A stretch of DNA of 64,000 nucleotides from Inhella proteolytica. Its GTDB lineage: Bacteria; Pseudomonadota; Gammaproteobacteria; Burkholderiales; Burkholderiaceae_C. The stretch lies in NCBI RefSeq assembly GCF_016093275.1, contig NZ_JAEDAK010000003.1:341932-405931 (forward strand), written 5' to 3'. Positions 32,816-42,077 of this stretch are shown here, piece after piece (the stretch's first letter is position 1; each line of letters starts with the position of its first letter). The notes under the pieces are model-generated. The model had not been told where the DNA came from. It did no database searches and was given only the letters and a program-made list of their open reading frames with translations. The position numbers were made by a program, and so were the translations under genes.

Positions 32816-35800
32816 ATGCTCCTGCCCTCGATTGCGCTGGGGAAGCGCCACCAGGCGCCACGCCCTCTGGGTTCTGCCGATGCCCTGCTGCTCGCCCGCT
32901 TCTGCCAGGCGCAGACGGAGCGCGTGGTTGCCATCGTCTGCGCCGACCCTGGCGACACCCAGCGCCTGGAAGCCGAACTGCCCTTCTTCGCGCCGGGCCT
33001 GCGCGTGGCCGTGTTCCCGGATTGGGAAACCCTGCCCTGGGACCGCTTCAGCCCCCACCATGACCTGATCTCCGAGCGCCTGGCCACGCTCTGGCAGCTG
33101 CTGCAGTCGCAGGGCAAGCCGGCCAGCCAGCGCGAGATTGATGTCGTGCTGCTGCCCGCCACGACGGCGCTGACCCGCCTGGCCCCGCCCAGCTTCCTGG
33201 CCGGCACCACCTTCCAGTTCAAGAAGGGCCAGGCCCTGGACGAGGCGGCCCTGCGCGCCCAGCTGCTGCTGGCCGGCTACCAGAATGTCAGCCAGGTGGT
33301 GAGCCCCGGCGAGTACGCGGTGCGCGGCAGCCTGATCGATCTGTTCCCGATGGGTTCGGCCGTGCCCTACCGGGTCGACCTGTTCGGCGACGAGATCGAC
33401 TCGATCCGCGTGTTCGACCCCGACAGCCAGCGCAGCCTCTACCCCGTGCCCGAGGTGCGCCTGCTGCCCGGCCGCGAGTTCCCGATGACCGAGGCCTCGC
33501 GCCAGCTGTTCCGCAGCCGCTGGCGCGAAGCGATGGACGGCGACCCGAGCAAGGCGCGGCTCTACAAGGACATGGGCGAAGGCCTGGCCGGCGCGGGCAT
33601 CGAGTACTACCTGCCGCTGTTCTTCGAGCAGACCGCGACCTTCTTCGATTACCTCGGCAAGCAGGCTGCCGTGGCCTTGCTGGGCGCCGTGGACGAAGCG
33701 CTGCAGCGCTTCTGGCAGGACACGCGCGAGCGCCACAAGCTGCTCGCCACCGACCCCGAGCGCCCAATCCTGCCGCCGGAAGCCATCTTCCTGCGCCCCG
33801 AAGAGCTGTTCGCCTGCACCCACCCGCTGGCGGTGCTGACGCTGAACCAGCGCGAGGCGGTGGACTTCGCCCGCCCCCTGCCGGACCTGAGCATCGAGCG
33901 CGGCGCCCAGGAGCCGCTGGCCAAGCTGGGCCGGCACCTGGACAGCACCCCGCACAAAGTGCTGCTGCTGGCCGAGAGCGAAGGCCGGCGCGAAAGCCTG
34001 CTGGACCTGCTGCGCGAGCACAAGCTCGACGCGCCCTCGTTCAAGACCCTGCAGGAGTTCGACGACTCGGGCGAGAAGTTCGCGCTGCTGGCGGCGCCCC
34101 TGGCCGAGGGCTTCTTCTGGATCGAGGGCGAGCGGCAACTGCAGTTGCTGACCGAGACCGAGCTCTTCGCCACCGCCCCGGCCACGCGCCGCCGCCGGCG
34201 CCAGGAGCAGGCCAGCAATGTCGACGCGCTGATCAAGGACCTCAGCGAGCTCAAGATCGGCGACCCGGTGGTGCATGTCAGCCATGGCATCGGCCGCTAC
34301 CAGGGCCTGAAGCACATGGACCTGGGGCAAGGGAACTCGGAGTTCCTGCACCTCGTGTATGCCGACGATGCCGTGCTCTACGTGCCGGTGGCGCAGCTGC
34401 ACCTGATCCAGCGCTACACCGGCGTCAGCGCCGAGGAAGCACCACTCCATCGGCTGGGTTCGGGGCAATGGGAAAAGGCCAAGCGCAAGGCCGCCGAGCA
34501 GGTGCGCGACACCGCCGCCGAGCTGCTGAACCTCTACGCCCGCCGCGCCGCCCGCGAGGGCCACGCCTTCCGCTACAGCCCGCACGATTACGAGGCCTTC
34601 GCCGCCAGCTTCGGCTTCGAGGAAACGCCGGACCAGCGCGCCGCCATCCACGCCGTGGTGCAGGACCTGATCAGCCCGCGGCCGATGGACCGGCTGGTGT
34701 GCGGCGACGTGGGTTTCGGCAAGACCGAGGTCGCCCTGCGCGCCGCCTTCGTGGCCGTGATGGGCGGCAAGCAGGTGGCCGTGCTGGCGCCCACCACCCT
34801 GCTGGCCGAGCAGCACGCCCAGAACATCAGCGACCGCTTCAGCCAGTGGCCGGTGAAGGTGGCCGAGATGAGCCGCTTCCGCACCGCCAAGGAGATCAAG
34901 GCCGCGCAGCAGGGGCTGGAGGACGGCAGCATCGACATCGTCGTGGGCACCCACAAGCTGCTCAGCCCCGACACCAAGTTCAAGCGCCTCGGTCTGGTCA
35001 TCATTGACGAGGAACACCGCTTCGGCGTGCGCCACAAGGAGGCCATGAAGGCCCTGCGCAGCGAAGTGGACGTGCTGACGCTGACCGCCACGCCCATTCC
35101 GCGCACGCTGGGCATGGCGATGGAGGGCCTGCGCGACCTCAGCGTCATCGCCACCGCGCCGCAGCGCCGCCTGGCCATCAAGACCTTCGTGCGCAACGAG
35201 GGCAAGGGCGTGATCCGCGAGGCCGTGCTGCGCGAACTCAAGCGCGGCGGCCAGGTCTACTTCCTGCACAACGAGGTCGAGACGATCGAGAACCGCCGCC
35301 AGGCGCTGGAAGAGCTGATTCCCGAGGCGCGCATCGCCGTGGCGCACGGCCAGATGCCCGAGCGCGAGCTGGAAAAGGTGATGCGCGACTTCGTGGCCCA
35401 GCGCCACAACCTGCTGCTGTGCTCGACCATCATCGAGACCGGCATCGACGTGCCTTCGGCCAACACCATCGTCATCAGCCGCGCCGACAAGTTCGGCCTG
35501 GCGCAGCTGCACCAGCTGCGCGGCCGCGTGGGCCGCAGCCACCACCAGGCCTATGCCTACCTGATGGTGCCGGACCTCGAGGGCCTGACCAAGCAGGCCG
35601 CGCAGCGCCTGGAGGCCATCCAGGCCATGGAGGAACTGGGAAGCGGCTTCTACCTGGCCATGCACGACCTGGAGATCCGCGGCGCCGGCGAGGTGCTGGG
35701 CGAGAAGCAGAGCGGCAACATGATGGAGGTGGGCTATCAGCTCTACCACGACATGCTGGCCGAGGCAGTGCGCGCCCTCAAGAGCGGCAAGGAGCCGGAC

Positions 35801-36268
35801 CTGGCCAACCCGCTGGCCGCCGTCACCGAAATCAACCTCTTCGCCCCCGCGCTGCTGCCCGACGCCTACTGCGGCGATGTGCAGACGCGCCTGTCGCTCT
35901 ACAAGCGCCTGGCCAGCGCCAGCAAGGCCGAGCACATCGACGCGCTGCTGGAGGAGATCACCGACCGCTTCGGCACCCTGCCGCCGCAGGGCCAGACCCT
36001 CTTCGACACGCACCGCCTGCGCGTGCTGGCGCAAGCCCATGGCGTGACGCGCATCGACGCCGCGCCGGGCGTCATCAATGTGCTGTTCAAGCCCAACCCG
36101 CCGATCGAGGCGATCAAGGTGATCCAGCTGGTGCAGAAGAACCCGTCCATCAAGCTGGTCGGCAATGACAAGCTGCGCATCGACAAATCCCTCTCCGACC
36201 CGGCCGACCGTGCGCACTGCGTCCGTGAGGTGCTGCGCCTGATCGGCCCTCCGAAAGCCACCGCATGA
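32816..36268 (+). CDS. mfd: Transcription-repair coupling factor Mfd
   Basis: The 1150-residue protein is nearly identical in length to E. coli Mfd (1148). The N-terminal UvrB-like region includes FPDWETLPWDRFSPHHDLISERL. An RNAP-interacting domain follows (IGDPVVHVSHGIGRYQGL). The helicase has Walker A GDVGFGKTEVALRAAF, DEEH in IDEEHRFGVRHKE and TATPIPRTLGMAM, with the RecG-like GRVGRSHHQAYAYLM and a C-terminal TRCF domain. It removes stalled RNAP and recruits UvrA. I chose ATG 32816 because it gives the family length; ATG 32771 would place the start inside the -10-like and hairpin region. Confidence 0.95.
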   Translation: MLLPSIALGKRHQAPRPLGSADALLLARFCQAQTERVVAIVCADPGDTQRLEAELPFFAPGLRVAVFPDWETLPWDRFSPHHDLISERLATLWQLLQSQGKPASQREIDVVLLPATTALTRLAPPSFLAGTTFQFKKGQALDEAALRAQLLLAGYQNVSQVVSPGEYAVRGSLIDLFPMGSAVPYRVDLFGDEIDSIRVFDPDSQRSLYPVPEVRLLPGREFPMTEASRQLFRSRWREAMDGDPSKARLYKDMGEGLAGAGIEYYLPLFFEQTATFFDYLGKQAAVALLGAVDEALQRFWQDTRERHKLLATDPERPILPPEAIFLRPEELFACTHPLAVLTLNQREAVDFARPLPDLSIERGAQEPLAKLGRHLDSTPHKVLLLAESEGRRESLLDLLREHKLDAPSFKTLQEFDDSGEKFALLAAPLAEGFFWIEGERQLQLLTETELFATAPATRRRRRQEQASNVDALIKDLSELKIGDPVVHVSHGIGRYQGLKHMDLGQGNSEFLHLVYADDAVLYVPVAQLHLIQRYTGVSAEEAPLHRLGSGQWEKAKRKAAEQVRDTAAELLNLYARRAAREGHAFRYSPHDYEAFAASFGFEETPDQRAAIHAVVQDLISPRPMDRLVCGDVGFGKTEVALRAAFVAVMGGKQVAVLAPTTLLAEQHAQNISDRFSQWPVKVAEMSRFRTAKEIKAAQQGLEDGSIDIVVGTHKLLSPDTKFKRLGLVIIDEEHRFGVRHKEAMKALRSEVDVLTLTATPIPRTLGMAMEGLRDLSVIATAPQRRLAIKTFVRNEGKGVIREAVLRELKRGGQVYFLHNEVETIENRRQALEELIPEARIAVAHGQMPERELEKVMRDFVAQRHNLLLCSTIIETGIDVPSANTIVISRADKFGLAQLHQLRGRVGRSHHQAYAYLMVPDLEGLTKQAAQRLEAIQAMEELGSGFYLAMHDLEIRGAGEVLGEKQSGNMMEVGYQLYHDMLAEAVRALKSGKEPDLANPLAAVTEINLFAPALLPDAYCGDVQTRLSLYKRLASASKAEHIDALLEEITDRFGTLPPQGQTLFDTHRLRVLAQAHGVTRIDAAPGVINVLFKPNPPIEAIKVIQLVQKNPSIKLVGNDKLRIDKSLSDPADRAHCVREVLRLIGPPKATA

Positions 36269-36969
36269 CCGAGATCGCCCCCGGCCTGATCCTGCGCGGC
36301 CCCCGCCCGCGCCTCGCCGAATTCCGCTTCGCCGCCTTCGATATGGACTCGACGCTGATCGCGATCGAGTGCATCGACGAGATCGCCGCCCTGGCCGGCG
36401 TGGGCGAACAGGTGGCGGCCATCACCGAAGCGGCGATGCGCGGCGAGATCACCGACTTCCGCGAATCCCTGCGCCGCCGGCTGGCCTTGCTGGCCGGCCA
36501 GCCCGAAAGCCTGCTGGAGCGCGTGCTGCGGGAGCGCCTGCGCTTCAACCCGGGCGCACGCGAGCTGTGTACGGCGCTGAAGGCGGCCGGGCTGAAGCTG
36601 GGCCTGGTGTCGGGCGGCTTCACCCACTTCACGCGCTTCGTCGCGGCCGAACTGGGCATGGACTTCGTGCGCGCCAACGAGCTCGAGGTCGTGGACGGCC
36701 GGCTCACCGGCCGGGTGCGCCTGCAGGCCTGGGGCGATGTGGTGGACGGCGAGCAGAAGCGCCTGTTCCTGCTCGAACACTGCGAGCGCCTGGGCTGCAG
36801 CCCGCAGCAGGCCATGGCCGTGGGCGACGGCGCCAACGACCTGCCGATGATGGGCGCGGCCGGGCTCTCGGTGGCCTTCCATGCCAAGCCCCGGGTGCGC
36901 GAGCAGGCCCGCGTGTCGATCGAAAGCGGCGGGCTGGAGCGCCTGCTGGAGGCGCTGGACATCGCATGA
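36265..36969 (+). CDS. serB: Phosphoserine phosphatase SerB
   Basis: The 234-residue HAD-family enzyme has motif I FAAFDMDSTLIAIE, motif II LVSGGFTHF, and motif IV VGDGANDLPMMGAAG with the conserved Lys in the preceding segment. It makes L-serine from phosphoserine. It overlaps the mfd stop by ATGA and is itself overlapped by the binding-protein gene. Length matches short SerB proteins that lack the N-terminal ACT domain. Confidence 0.94.
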   Translation: MTEIAPGLILRGPRPRLAEFRFAAFDMDSTLIAIECIDEIAALAGVGEQVAAITEAAMRGEITDFRESLRRRLALLAGQPESLLERVLRERLRFNPGARELCTALKAAGLKLGLVSGGFTHFTRFVAAELGMDFVRANELEVVDGRLTGRVRLQAWGDVVDGEQKRLFLLEHCERLGCSPQQAMAVGDGANDLPMMGAAGLSVAFHAKPRVREQARVSIESGGLERLLEALDIA

Positions 36970-37691
36970 CCCGCCTGCGCGCCCTCCTGCTTGCCAGCTG
37001 CCTGTGCGCCGCTGCGCAGGCCCAGGAGATCGTGTTCGTCGCCCCGACGAACCATACCGAGCCCATCGCCAGCTTTGGCGCCGGCGGCCTGCTGCAGGGC
37101 GGCATCCTCAAGGACATCGGCGACCGCCTGGCCGAGCGCCTGCAGCGCAAGCCGCGCTACCTGCCGGTGCCGAGCCGGCGCGTGTCCGAAACGCTTCGCA
37201 AGGGCGAGGCCGACCTGGTCTGCTACGTGCTGCCGGGTTGGCTGGAGGGCGAATACCGCTGGAGCGTGCCGGTGCTGCCCAATGCCGAGGTGGTGGCCGC
37301 GCGGCCCGAGGCACCCGATATCCAGCGCCTGGACGAGCTGCAGAACCAGCAGGTCGGCACCGTGATCGGCTACGGCTACACGCATTTGTTGGCCGAGCCT
37401 GGCCAGCCACTGCCCTTCATTCGGCAGGATGCGCTCAACACCCGCTCCAACCTCGACAAGTTGGCCGCCGGCCGCATGGCGTATGCGATCAGCGAGGAGC
37501 TGACGCTGCGCGACTACGTGCGGCGCCACCCCAAGAGCCGCCTGCGCGTGGTGATGACGGTGGCCCGCTACACCGCGCAGTGCGCCCAGTCGCTGCAGTC
37601 GCGGCTGGATTTCGAGGGCATCAACCAGCAGCTGGCGGCGATGGTGCGGGAGGGCGAGATCCGCCGCATCCTGGCCCGCTACGGCAGCTGA
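36966..37691 (+). CDS. Orphan periplasmic solute-binding protein, paralog A
   Basis: The 241-residue protein has a signal peptide (MTRLRALLLASCLCAAAQA) and a family-3-like solute-binding domain: EIVFVAPTNHTEPIASF, GGILKDIGDRLAERL, GEADLVCYVLPGWLEGEYRW, NAEVVAARPEAP. It is clearly related to the two proteins at 41355 and 42067, sharing NHxxP, a Cys after ADL, NAEV(V/L)AAR and a second Cys (AQCAQS). No permease or ATPase is nearby, so it may be a sensor module or serve a distant transporter. It overlaps serB by ATGA, an unusual partner. Confidence 0.8.
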   Translation: MTRLRALLLASCLCAAAQAQEIVFVAPTNHTEPIASFGAGGLLQGGILKDIGDRLAERLQRKPRYLPVPSRRVSETLRKGEADLVCYVLPGWLEGEYRWSVPVLPNAEVVAARPEAPDIQRLDELQNQQVGTVIGYGYTHLLAEPGQPLPFIRQDALNTRSNLDKLAAGRMAYAISEELTLRDYVRRHPKSRLRVVMTVARYTAQCAQSLQSRLDFEGINQQLAAMVREGEIRRILARYGS

Positions 37692-37768
37692 ACACCCGCC
37701 GCGCCGCAGTTCTCAACCCCGGCCCCGCAGTTCGTCGCCGGGTGCCGGCCCGCCGGCCCGCGCCTGCC

Positions 37769-37774
37769 TAGGAT
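37769..37774 (+). promoter_or_regulatory. -10-like TAGGAT just upstream of the LytS-type kinase
   Basis: TAGGAT ends 7 nt before the ATG at 37782, so the RNA could start at the ATG and be leaderless. No ribosome-binding site or clear -35 is seen. Confidence 0.4.
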
Positions 37775-37781
37775 GCCGCCC

Positions 37782-38849
37782 ATGTCCACTGCCCTGCCCT
37801 CTGCCACACGCCGCACCGCCCTGGCCTATGCCGGGCTGGGCCTGCTGTGCTGGGCGCTGTATGCGATTGCCGCCACCGACTGGCAGTACGGCAGCCGCAG
37901 CGTCTGGGAGGGCCTGTACGACGCCACCTGGAACCTTGGCCCCATCCTCGCCATGGGGCCGGCGGTGCTGCCCTGGACGCGCCGGCTGCAGGCTGTCAGC
38001 CCGTGGCGCCGCCTGGCCGGCCATGCGCTGGGCGCTGCCGCCTTTGGCCTCAGCTGGCAGCTGCTGGACGCCGGCGCCGCCGCCCTGCTCTTCAGTGCCG
38101 ACCACGCACACGCCCGGCTGGAACAGGGCCTGGTGTGGCGCAGCGCCGGCGGGGCCGTGGCCTATGGCGTGCTGGTGTTCGGCTTTGGCGGCGTGCTGCA
38201 TGCGCGGCGCGCCCAGGCTGCCGCGCTGCAGGCGGCACAGGCCGAGGCCGCACGCGTGCGCGCCGAGCTTTCGGCCCTGAGCGGCAAGCTCAACCCGCAT
38301 TTCCTCTTCAACACCCTGAATTCGCTGCTGATGCTGGTGCGGCGCGACGCCAGCCGCGCCGAGCAGGCGCTGCTGGGCTTTTCGCGCCTGATGCGCCATG
38401 TGCTGGACAGCAAGCGCAACAACGAGGAGCGCGTCAGCCTGTCCGAGGAGCTGGACTTCGTGCGCGACTACCTGGCGCTGGAGACCCTGCGCCTGGGCGA
38501 ACGCCTGCGCGTGGACTGGCAGGTCGAGGACGCCGCGCTGGCCGAGGCGGTGCCGCCGCTGACGCTGCAGCCGCTGGTGGAGAACGCCATCCAGCACGGC
38601 ATCGCCCCGCAGGTGGGCGGCGGCACCCTGAGCCTGCAGGCCCGCTGTGAAGGCGACTGGCTGCTGCTGCGCGTGGCCGACGACGGCCCCGGGTGCCCCT
38701 GGCCGCCCGCCCCCACGGCCCGCCAGGGCCTGGGCCTGGGCACCCTGCAGCGCCGCTTTGCGCTGGACTTCGAAGGCCAGGCCCGCTTGCAGGTGCACAC
38801 CGCGCCGGGCCAGGGCTTCGCCGTCGAGCTCCGCATCCCGAGGAACTGA
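37782..38849 (+). CDS. LytS/AlgZ-type sensor histidine kinase
   Basis: The 355-residue kinase has four membrane helices in the first 150 residues (LAYAGLGLLCWALYAIA, LGPILAMGPAVLPW, ALGAAAFGLSWQLLDAG, VAYGVLVFGFGGVL). A short coiled coil precedes the His_kinase domain LNPHFLFNTLNSLLMLV, which holds the phospho-His. The ATPase part contains PLVENAIQHGI and VADDGPG. It is 6 bp upstream of its LytTR response regulator and likely senses an envelope signal. Confidence 0.92.
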   Translation: MSTALPSATRRTALAYAGLGLLCWALYAIAATDWQYGSRSVWEGLYDATWNLGPILAMGPAVLPWTRRLQAVSPWRRLAGHALGAAAFGLSWQLLDAGAAALLFSADHAHARLEQGLVWRSAGGAVAYGVLVFGFGGVLHARRAQAAALQAAQAEAARVRAELSALSGKLNPHFLFNTLNSLLMLVRRDASRAEQALLGFSRLMRHVLDSKRNNEERVSLSEELDFVRDYLALETLRLGERLRVDWQVEDAALAEAVPPLTLQPLVENAIQHGIAPQVGGGTLSLQARCEGDWLLLRVADDGPGCPWPPAPTARQGLGLGTLQRRFALDFEGQARLQVHTAPGQGFAVELRIPRN

Positions 38850-38855
38850 ACGCCG

Positions 38856-39635
38856 ATGCTCAAGACCCTGATCGCCGAAGACGAACTGCTGGCCCGCGAG
38901 GGCCTGGTGGATTGGGTGCAGGCCCACCCGGAGCTGGAGCTGCTGGGCGCGGTGGGCGACGGCCCAGCCGCGCTGCAGGCCATCCGCAGCCAGCAGCCGG
39001 AGCTGGTGCTGATGGACATCCAGATGCCCGGCCTGACCGGCCTGCAGGTGCTGCGCACGCTCAGCCAGGAGCGCCCGGGTGCCGCCCTGCCGGCCGTGAT
39101 CTTCACCACCGCCTACGACGAGCACGCCCTCACCGCCTTCGAGCTGCACGCGGTGGACTACCTGCTCAAGCCCTTCTCACGCGAGCGCTTCGACGAGGCC
39201 ATCGCCCATGTGCTGCAGACCCAGACCGTGCGCCCGAGCGAGGACGAGAGCGGCGGCGGCCGCGAGCTGGCCGCGCTGGAGGCCGCCCACACCGCGAGCC
39301 CCGAAGCCCCGCTGCAGCGCCTGCTGGTGCGCGACATGGGCCGCATCGTGCCGCTGCAGGTCGAGCGCATCGAGCACCTGCGCTCGGACACCAAGTACAC
39401 CGCCATCGTCACGCAGGGCCGCACCTACCTGGTGCGCCTGCCCATCAGCCACTTCGGGCAGCGCCTGGACCCGCAGCGCTTCCTGAAGGTGAACCGCAGC
39501 TGCATCGTGAACCTGGACTTCGTCGAAGCCCTGGTGCCGGACGAGAGCTCCCAGCTCGTCGTGCACCTGCGCGACGGCAACCGCTTCACAGCCAGCCGCG
39601 AGGTGTCCAAGCAACTGAGGGCCGACTCGCTATGA
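38856..39635 (+). CDS. LytTR-family response regulator
   Basis: The 259-residue protein has a receiver domain (LIAEDELLAREGL, phospho-Asp in LVLMDIQMPGLTG, Lys in VDYLLKPFSRERF) and a C-terminal LytTR DNA-binding domain (IEHLRSDTKYTAIVTQGRTY, FLKVNRSCIVNLDFV, RFTASREVSKQLR). It pairs with the LytS-type kinase just upstream. Its stop overlaps the GIN-domain gene ATG (ATGA), so that protein is probably made with it. Confidence 0.94.
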   Translation: MLKTLIAEDELLAREGLVDWVQAHPELELLGAVGDGPAALQAIRSQQPELVLMDIQMPGLTGLQVLRTLSQERPGAALPAVIFTTAYDEHALTAFELHAVDYLLKPFSRERFDEAIAHVLQTQTVRPSEDESGGGRELAALEAAHTASPEAPLQRLLVRDMGRIVPLQVERIEHLRSDTKYTAIVTQGRTYLVRLPISHFGQRLDPQRFLKVNRSCIVNLDFVEALVPDESSQLVVHLRDGNRFTASREVSKQLRADSL

Positions 39636-40366
39636 AACCGCTCTACCTCACACTCGTTCTGGCGCTGCCGCTGGCGGCCTGGGGCCAGGCCCAGCCGGTG
39701 GGCAAGCTCTACACGCCCGGGCCCTTCGACAGCCTGAGCTTCAGCGGTGCCGCCCAGGTGAGCTTCCGCCAGGGCGAGCGCGACGAGCTCTTCATCGAGG
39801 GCGACGAGGACGTGCAGAAGGACGTGCGCCTGCAGCTGCGCGACGGCCAGCTCAGCCTGCACACCCGCGGCACCTGGTGGTTCTGGCGCGACACCCGGCT
39901 GCGCGTGCAGGTGATGGCGCGCGAGCTCAAGCGCCTGAGCGTCTCCGGCTCGGTGAACTTCCAGGCCCCCGAGCCAGTGCAGCTGCCGGAGCTGCGCGTC
40001 AGCATCTCGGGTGCCGGCCTGGTGCGCTTCGACCAGCTGCGCACCGAGGACCTGAAGTTCGGCGTCTCCGGCGCAGGCGATGGCCAGTTCGCCGGCCAGG
40101 TCCAGCGCCTCTCGCTCAGCATTTCCGGCCGCAGCGACTTCCTCGCTCAGGGCCTGCAGGTGCAGCAGGCCAAGGTCAGCATCAGCGGCCTGGGCAAGGC
40201 CAAGCTGTGGGTGGAGCAGGAGCTGGAGGTGTCGATCTCCGGCATCGGCACGGTAGACCACTGGGGCAATGCCAAGGTCAGCCGGCGCAGCTCCGGCCTG
40301 GCCACCATCAACGGGCTGGGCCCGAAGCCCGCGCCCCCGCCTGCGCCCGCCAGCCCCGCCGAGTGA
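39632..40366 (+). CDS. Exported GIN-domain (DUF2807) protein
   Basis: The 244-residue protein has a signal peptide (MKPLYLTLVLALPLAAWGQA) and a repetitive beta-helix-like body rich in SISG motifs: LRVSISGAGLVRFD, FGVSGAGDGQFAG, LSLSISGRSDF, AKVSISGLGKAKLWV and LEVSISGIGTVDHWG. This is the auto-transporter-adhesin-like head of DUF2807. A Pro/Ala tail (PAPPPAPASPAE) ends it. It is translationally coupled to the LytTR regulator, so it may be an output or signal-modifying partner of that system. The stop abuts the convergent rraA stop with no spacing. Confidence 0.85.
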   Translation: MKPLYLTLVLALPLAAWGQAQPVGKLYTPGPFDSLSFSGAAQVSFRQGERDELFIEGDEDVQKDVRLQLRDGQLSLHTRGTWWFWRDTRLRVQVMARELKRLSVSGSVNFQAPEPVQLPELRVSISGAGLVRFDQLRTEDLKFGVSGAGDGQFAGQVQRLSLSISGRSDFLAQGLQVQQAKVSISGLGKAKLWVEQELEVSISGIGTVDHWGNAKVSRRSSGLATINGLGPKPAPPPAPASPAE

Positions 40367-40867
40367 TCAGCCCAGCGGCGTGGGGTGCACCAGCAGCCCA
40401 TCCGCATCGGCCAGCAGCCATTCGCCGGGGCGGATGGCCTGGCCTTCGATCCAGATCGCCACGTCGCGCTCGCCCTGGCCCTTGCGGTCGCAGGGCATCG
40501 GCAGGTGGCCCAGGGCCCAGATGGTGATCGGCACGGCACGCAGCTCGGCCAGATCGCGCACCGCGCCGTGGATCCACAGCCCGGCCCAGCCGTTGCGCGC
40601 CGCCGCGGCGGCCAGGTTGCCGCCCAGCAGCGCGCGGCGCAGGCTGGCCGCCCCATCCACCACCAGCACCCGGCCCGCGCCCGGCCCCTCCACGGCGGCC
40701 TTGACCTGGCTGTTGTCGTCCAGGCAGCGCACCGTGCTGATCGGTCCGGCCATGCGCTCGGCGCCACCGTAGTTGCGCCAGCCACTGCCGGCAAATACGC
40801 GCAGCACACCGCTGCTGTCGGCCTTGCGCGCATCGCAGAGGTCGCAGGTGGAAGGCAAAGGGTTCAT
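40367..40867 (-). CDS. rraA: RraA-family protein (RNase E inhibitor / aldolase-like)
   Basis: The 166-residue protein (E. coli RraA 161) has VLVVDGAASLRRALLGGNLA, RNGWAGLWIHGAVRD and WALGHLPMPCDRKG. RraA proteins modulate RNase E; some relatives are HMG/CHA aldolases, which share the fold. An N-terminal CDLCDARKAD is conserved in the family. Its start overlaps the DUF454 gene stop by 4 bp. Confidence 0.88.
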   Translation of the reverse strand: MNPLPSTCDLCDARKADSSGVLRVFAGSGWRNYGGAERMAGPISTVRCLDDNSQVKAAVEGPGAGRVLVVDGAASLRRALLGGNLAAAAARNGWAGLWIHGAVRDLAELRAVPITIWALGHLPMPCDRKGQGERDVAIWIEGQAIRPGEWLLADADGLLVHPTPLG

Positions 40868-41289
40868 GGAGTCGGAGCGTGTTCGGCCTGGCGCGCCATC
40901 CAAAGGGCCACGCACAGGCAGGTGAGGGCCGCCAGGCTGGCGGCCCACCAGGGCGCGCGCCAGGCCGCCAGCGCGCAGCCCAGCGCCATCATGGTCCAGG
41001 CCAGCAGCTTGGCCCGGCGCGGAATGACCCGGTGGCGGCGCCAGTCCAACACCACCGGGCCCAGTTTCGGGTGGGCGACCAGCCAGGCCTCCCAGCGCGG
41101 GCTGCCGCGCGAAAAGCAGAAGGCCGCGAGCAGCAGAAAAGGCACACCGGGCAGCAGCGGCAGCACCAGCCCCGCCACCCCCAGCAGCAGGCAGGCCGCG
41201 CCGGCCGCCAGCCACAGCGGCCGCAGCCAGGCGGCCGCGCGCGGGCCGCTCGGCAGGGTCTCGGGCAGGGAGTCGCGCATGCGGCTCAT
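40864..41289 (-). CDS. DUF454 family inner-membrane protein (YbaN-like)
   Basis: The 141-residue membrane protein contains the DUF454 pattern: a hydrophobic helix (LAAGAACLLLGVAGLVLPLLPGVPF), FCFSRGSPRWEAWLVAHPKLGP, WRRHRVIPRRAKLLAW and two more helices. The function is unknown. MSRM at 41289 and MRDS at 41280 are both possible starts. It precedes rraA with an ATGA overlap and is divergent from binding protein B. Confidence 0.85.
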   Translation of the reverse strand: MSRMRDSLPETLPSGPRAAAWLRPLWLAAGAACLLLGVAGLVLPLLPGVPFLLLAAFCFSRGSPRWEAWLVAHPKLGPVVLDWRRHRVIPRRAKLLAWTMMALGCALAAWRAPWWAASLAALTCLCVALWMARQAEHAPTP

Positions 41290-41354
41290 CTTCGCACCGG
41301 GCTGCTGGCTGGGCGTGGGTGACACTGCCGGCCCCGGTCACACCGCCCCCTGCG

Positions 41355-42077
41355 ATGCCCCGACTGCGTGTTCTGTTGGCCTGCTTGCTGCTGATACCGC
41401 CTTGCGCCTGGCCTCAGGGCGAACTGCGCTTCATCACCGCCACCAACCACGCCCCGCCCCTGGTGCTGTTCGAGGCAGGCGAACTCAAGGGCGGCCTGTT
41501 GGTGGAGACCGAAGACGCGCTGGCGCGCCGGCTGGGCCTGCAGGCCCGCCACATCCCCCTGCCCAGCCTTCGGGTGGCGTTGGCGCTGCGAAACGGCCAT
41601 GCGGACCTGCTCTGCCACAGCCGGCCACAGTGGATCGATGGCGAATTCCGCTGGAGCCGACCGCTGTTCGACAACGCCGAGGTGCTGGCCGCCCGCGGCG
41701 ATGCGCCCCCGCTGCGCCAGCTGCTCGAACTGCGCGGCCAACTGATCGGCATCGTGCGCGGTTACCGTTACCCGACGGTGGAACAGCAACTCGGCGACAC
41801 GCTGCGGCGGCTGGAGGCCGTCGACATGCGCGCGAATCTGGACAAGCTGCTAGCCGGGCGCATGCCCTATGCCTTCACCGACCGCATCACCCTGCGCGAG
41901 TGGCAGCGCCGCCACCCGGCCGCCGGGCTGCGCGAGGAAATGGTGCTCGAAAACTACCGCAGCGCCTGCGCACTGTCGCCGCAATCCTTCCTCAGCCTGC
42001 AGGAGGTCGACGCCGCGCTGGAGGCGATGCAGCGCAGTGGGGAGCTGCGCGCTATCCTGCGCCGGCATGGTCAGTGA
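41355..42077 (+). CDS. Orphan periplasmic solute-binding protein, paralog B
   Basis: The 240-residue protein has a signal peptide (MPRLRVLLACLLLIPPCAWP) and the same domain as paralogs A and C: ELRFITATNHAPPLVLF, GGLLVETEDALARRL, HADLLCHSRPQWIDGEFRW, NAEVLAAR and a C-terminal SACALSPQSF. It overlaps paralog C by 11 bp, so B and C are a tandem duplication in one transcript. No transporter genes are adjacent. Cys are conserved with A and C at two positions, suggesting a disulfide or ligand contact. Confidence 0.78.
   Translation: MPRLRVLLACLLLIPPCAWPQGELRFITATNHAPPLVLFEAGELKGGLLVETEDALARRLGLQARHIPLPSLRVALALRNGHADLLCHSRPQWIDGEFRWSRPLFDNAEVLAARGDAPPLRQLLELRGQLIGIVRGYRYPTVEQQLGDTLRRLEAVDMRANLDKLLAGRMPYAFTDRITLREWQRRHPAAGLREEMVLENYRSACALSPQSFLSLQEVDAALEAMQRSGELRAILRRHGQ

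Noticed and set aside
32645..36217. Very long open frame antisense to mfd (about 1190 codons)
   Set aside because: A shadow of GC-rich third positions. It lacks recognisable motifs, while the + strand encodes a full-length Mfd with helicase motifs.
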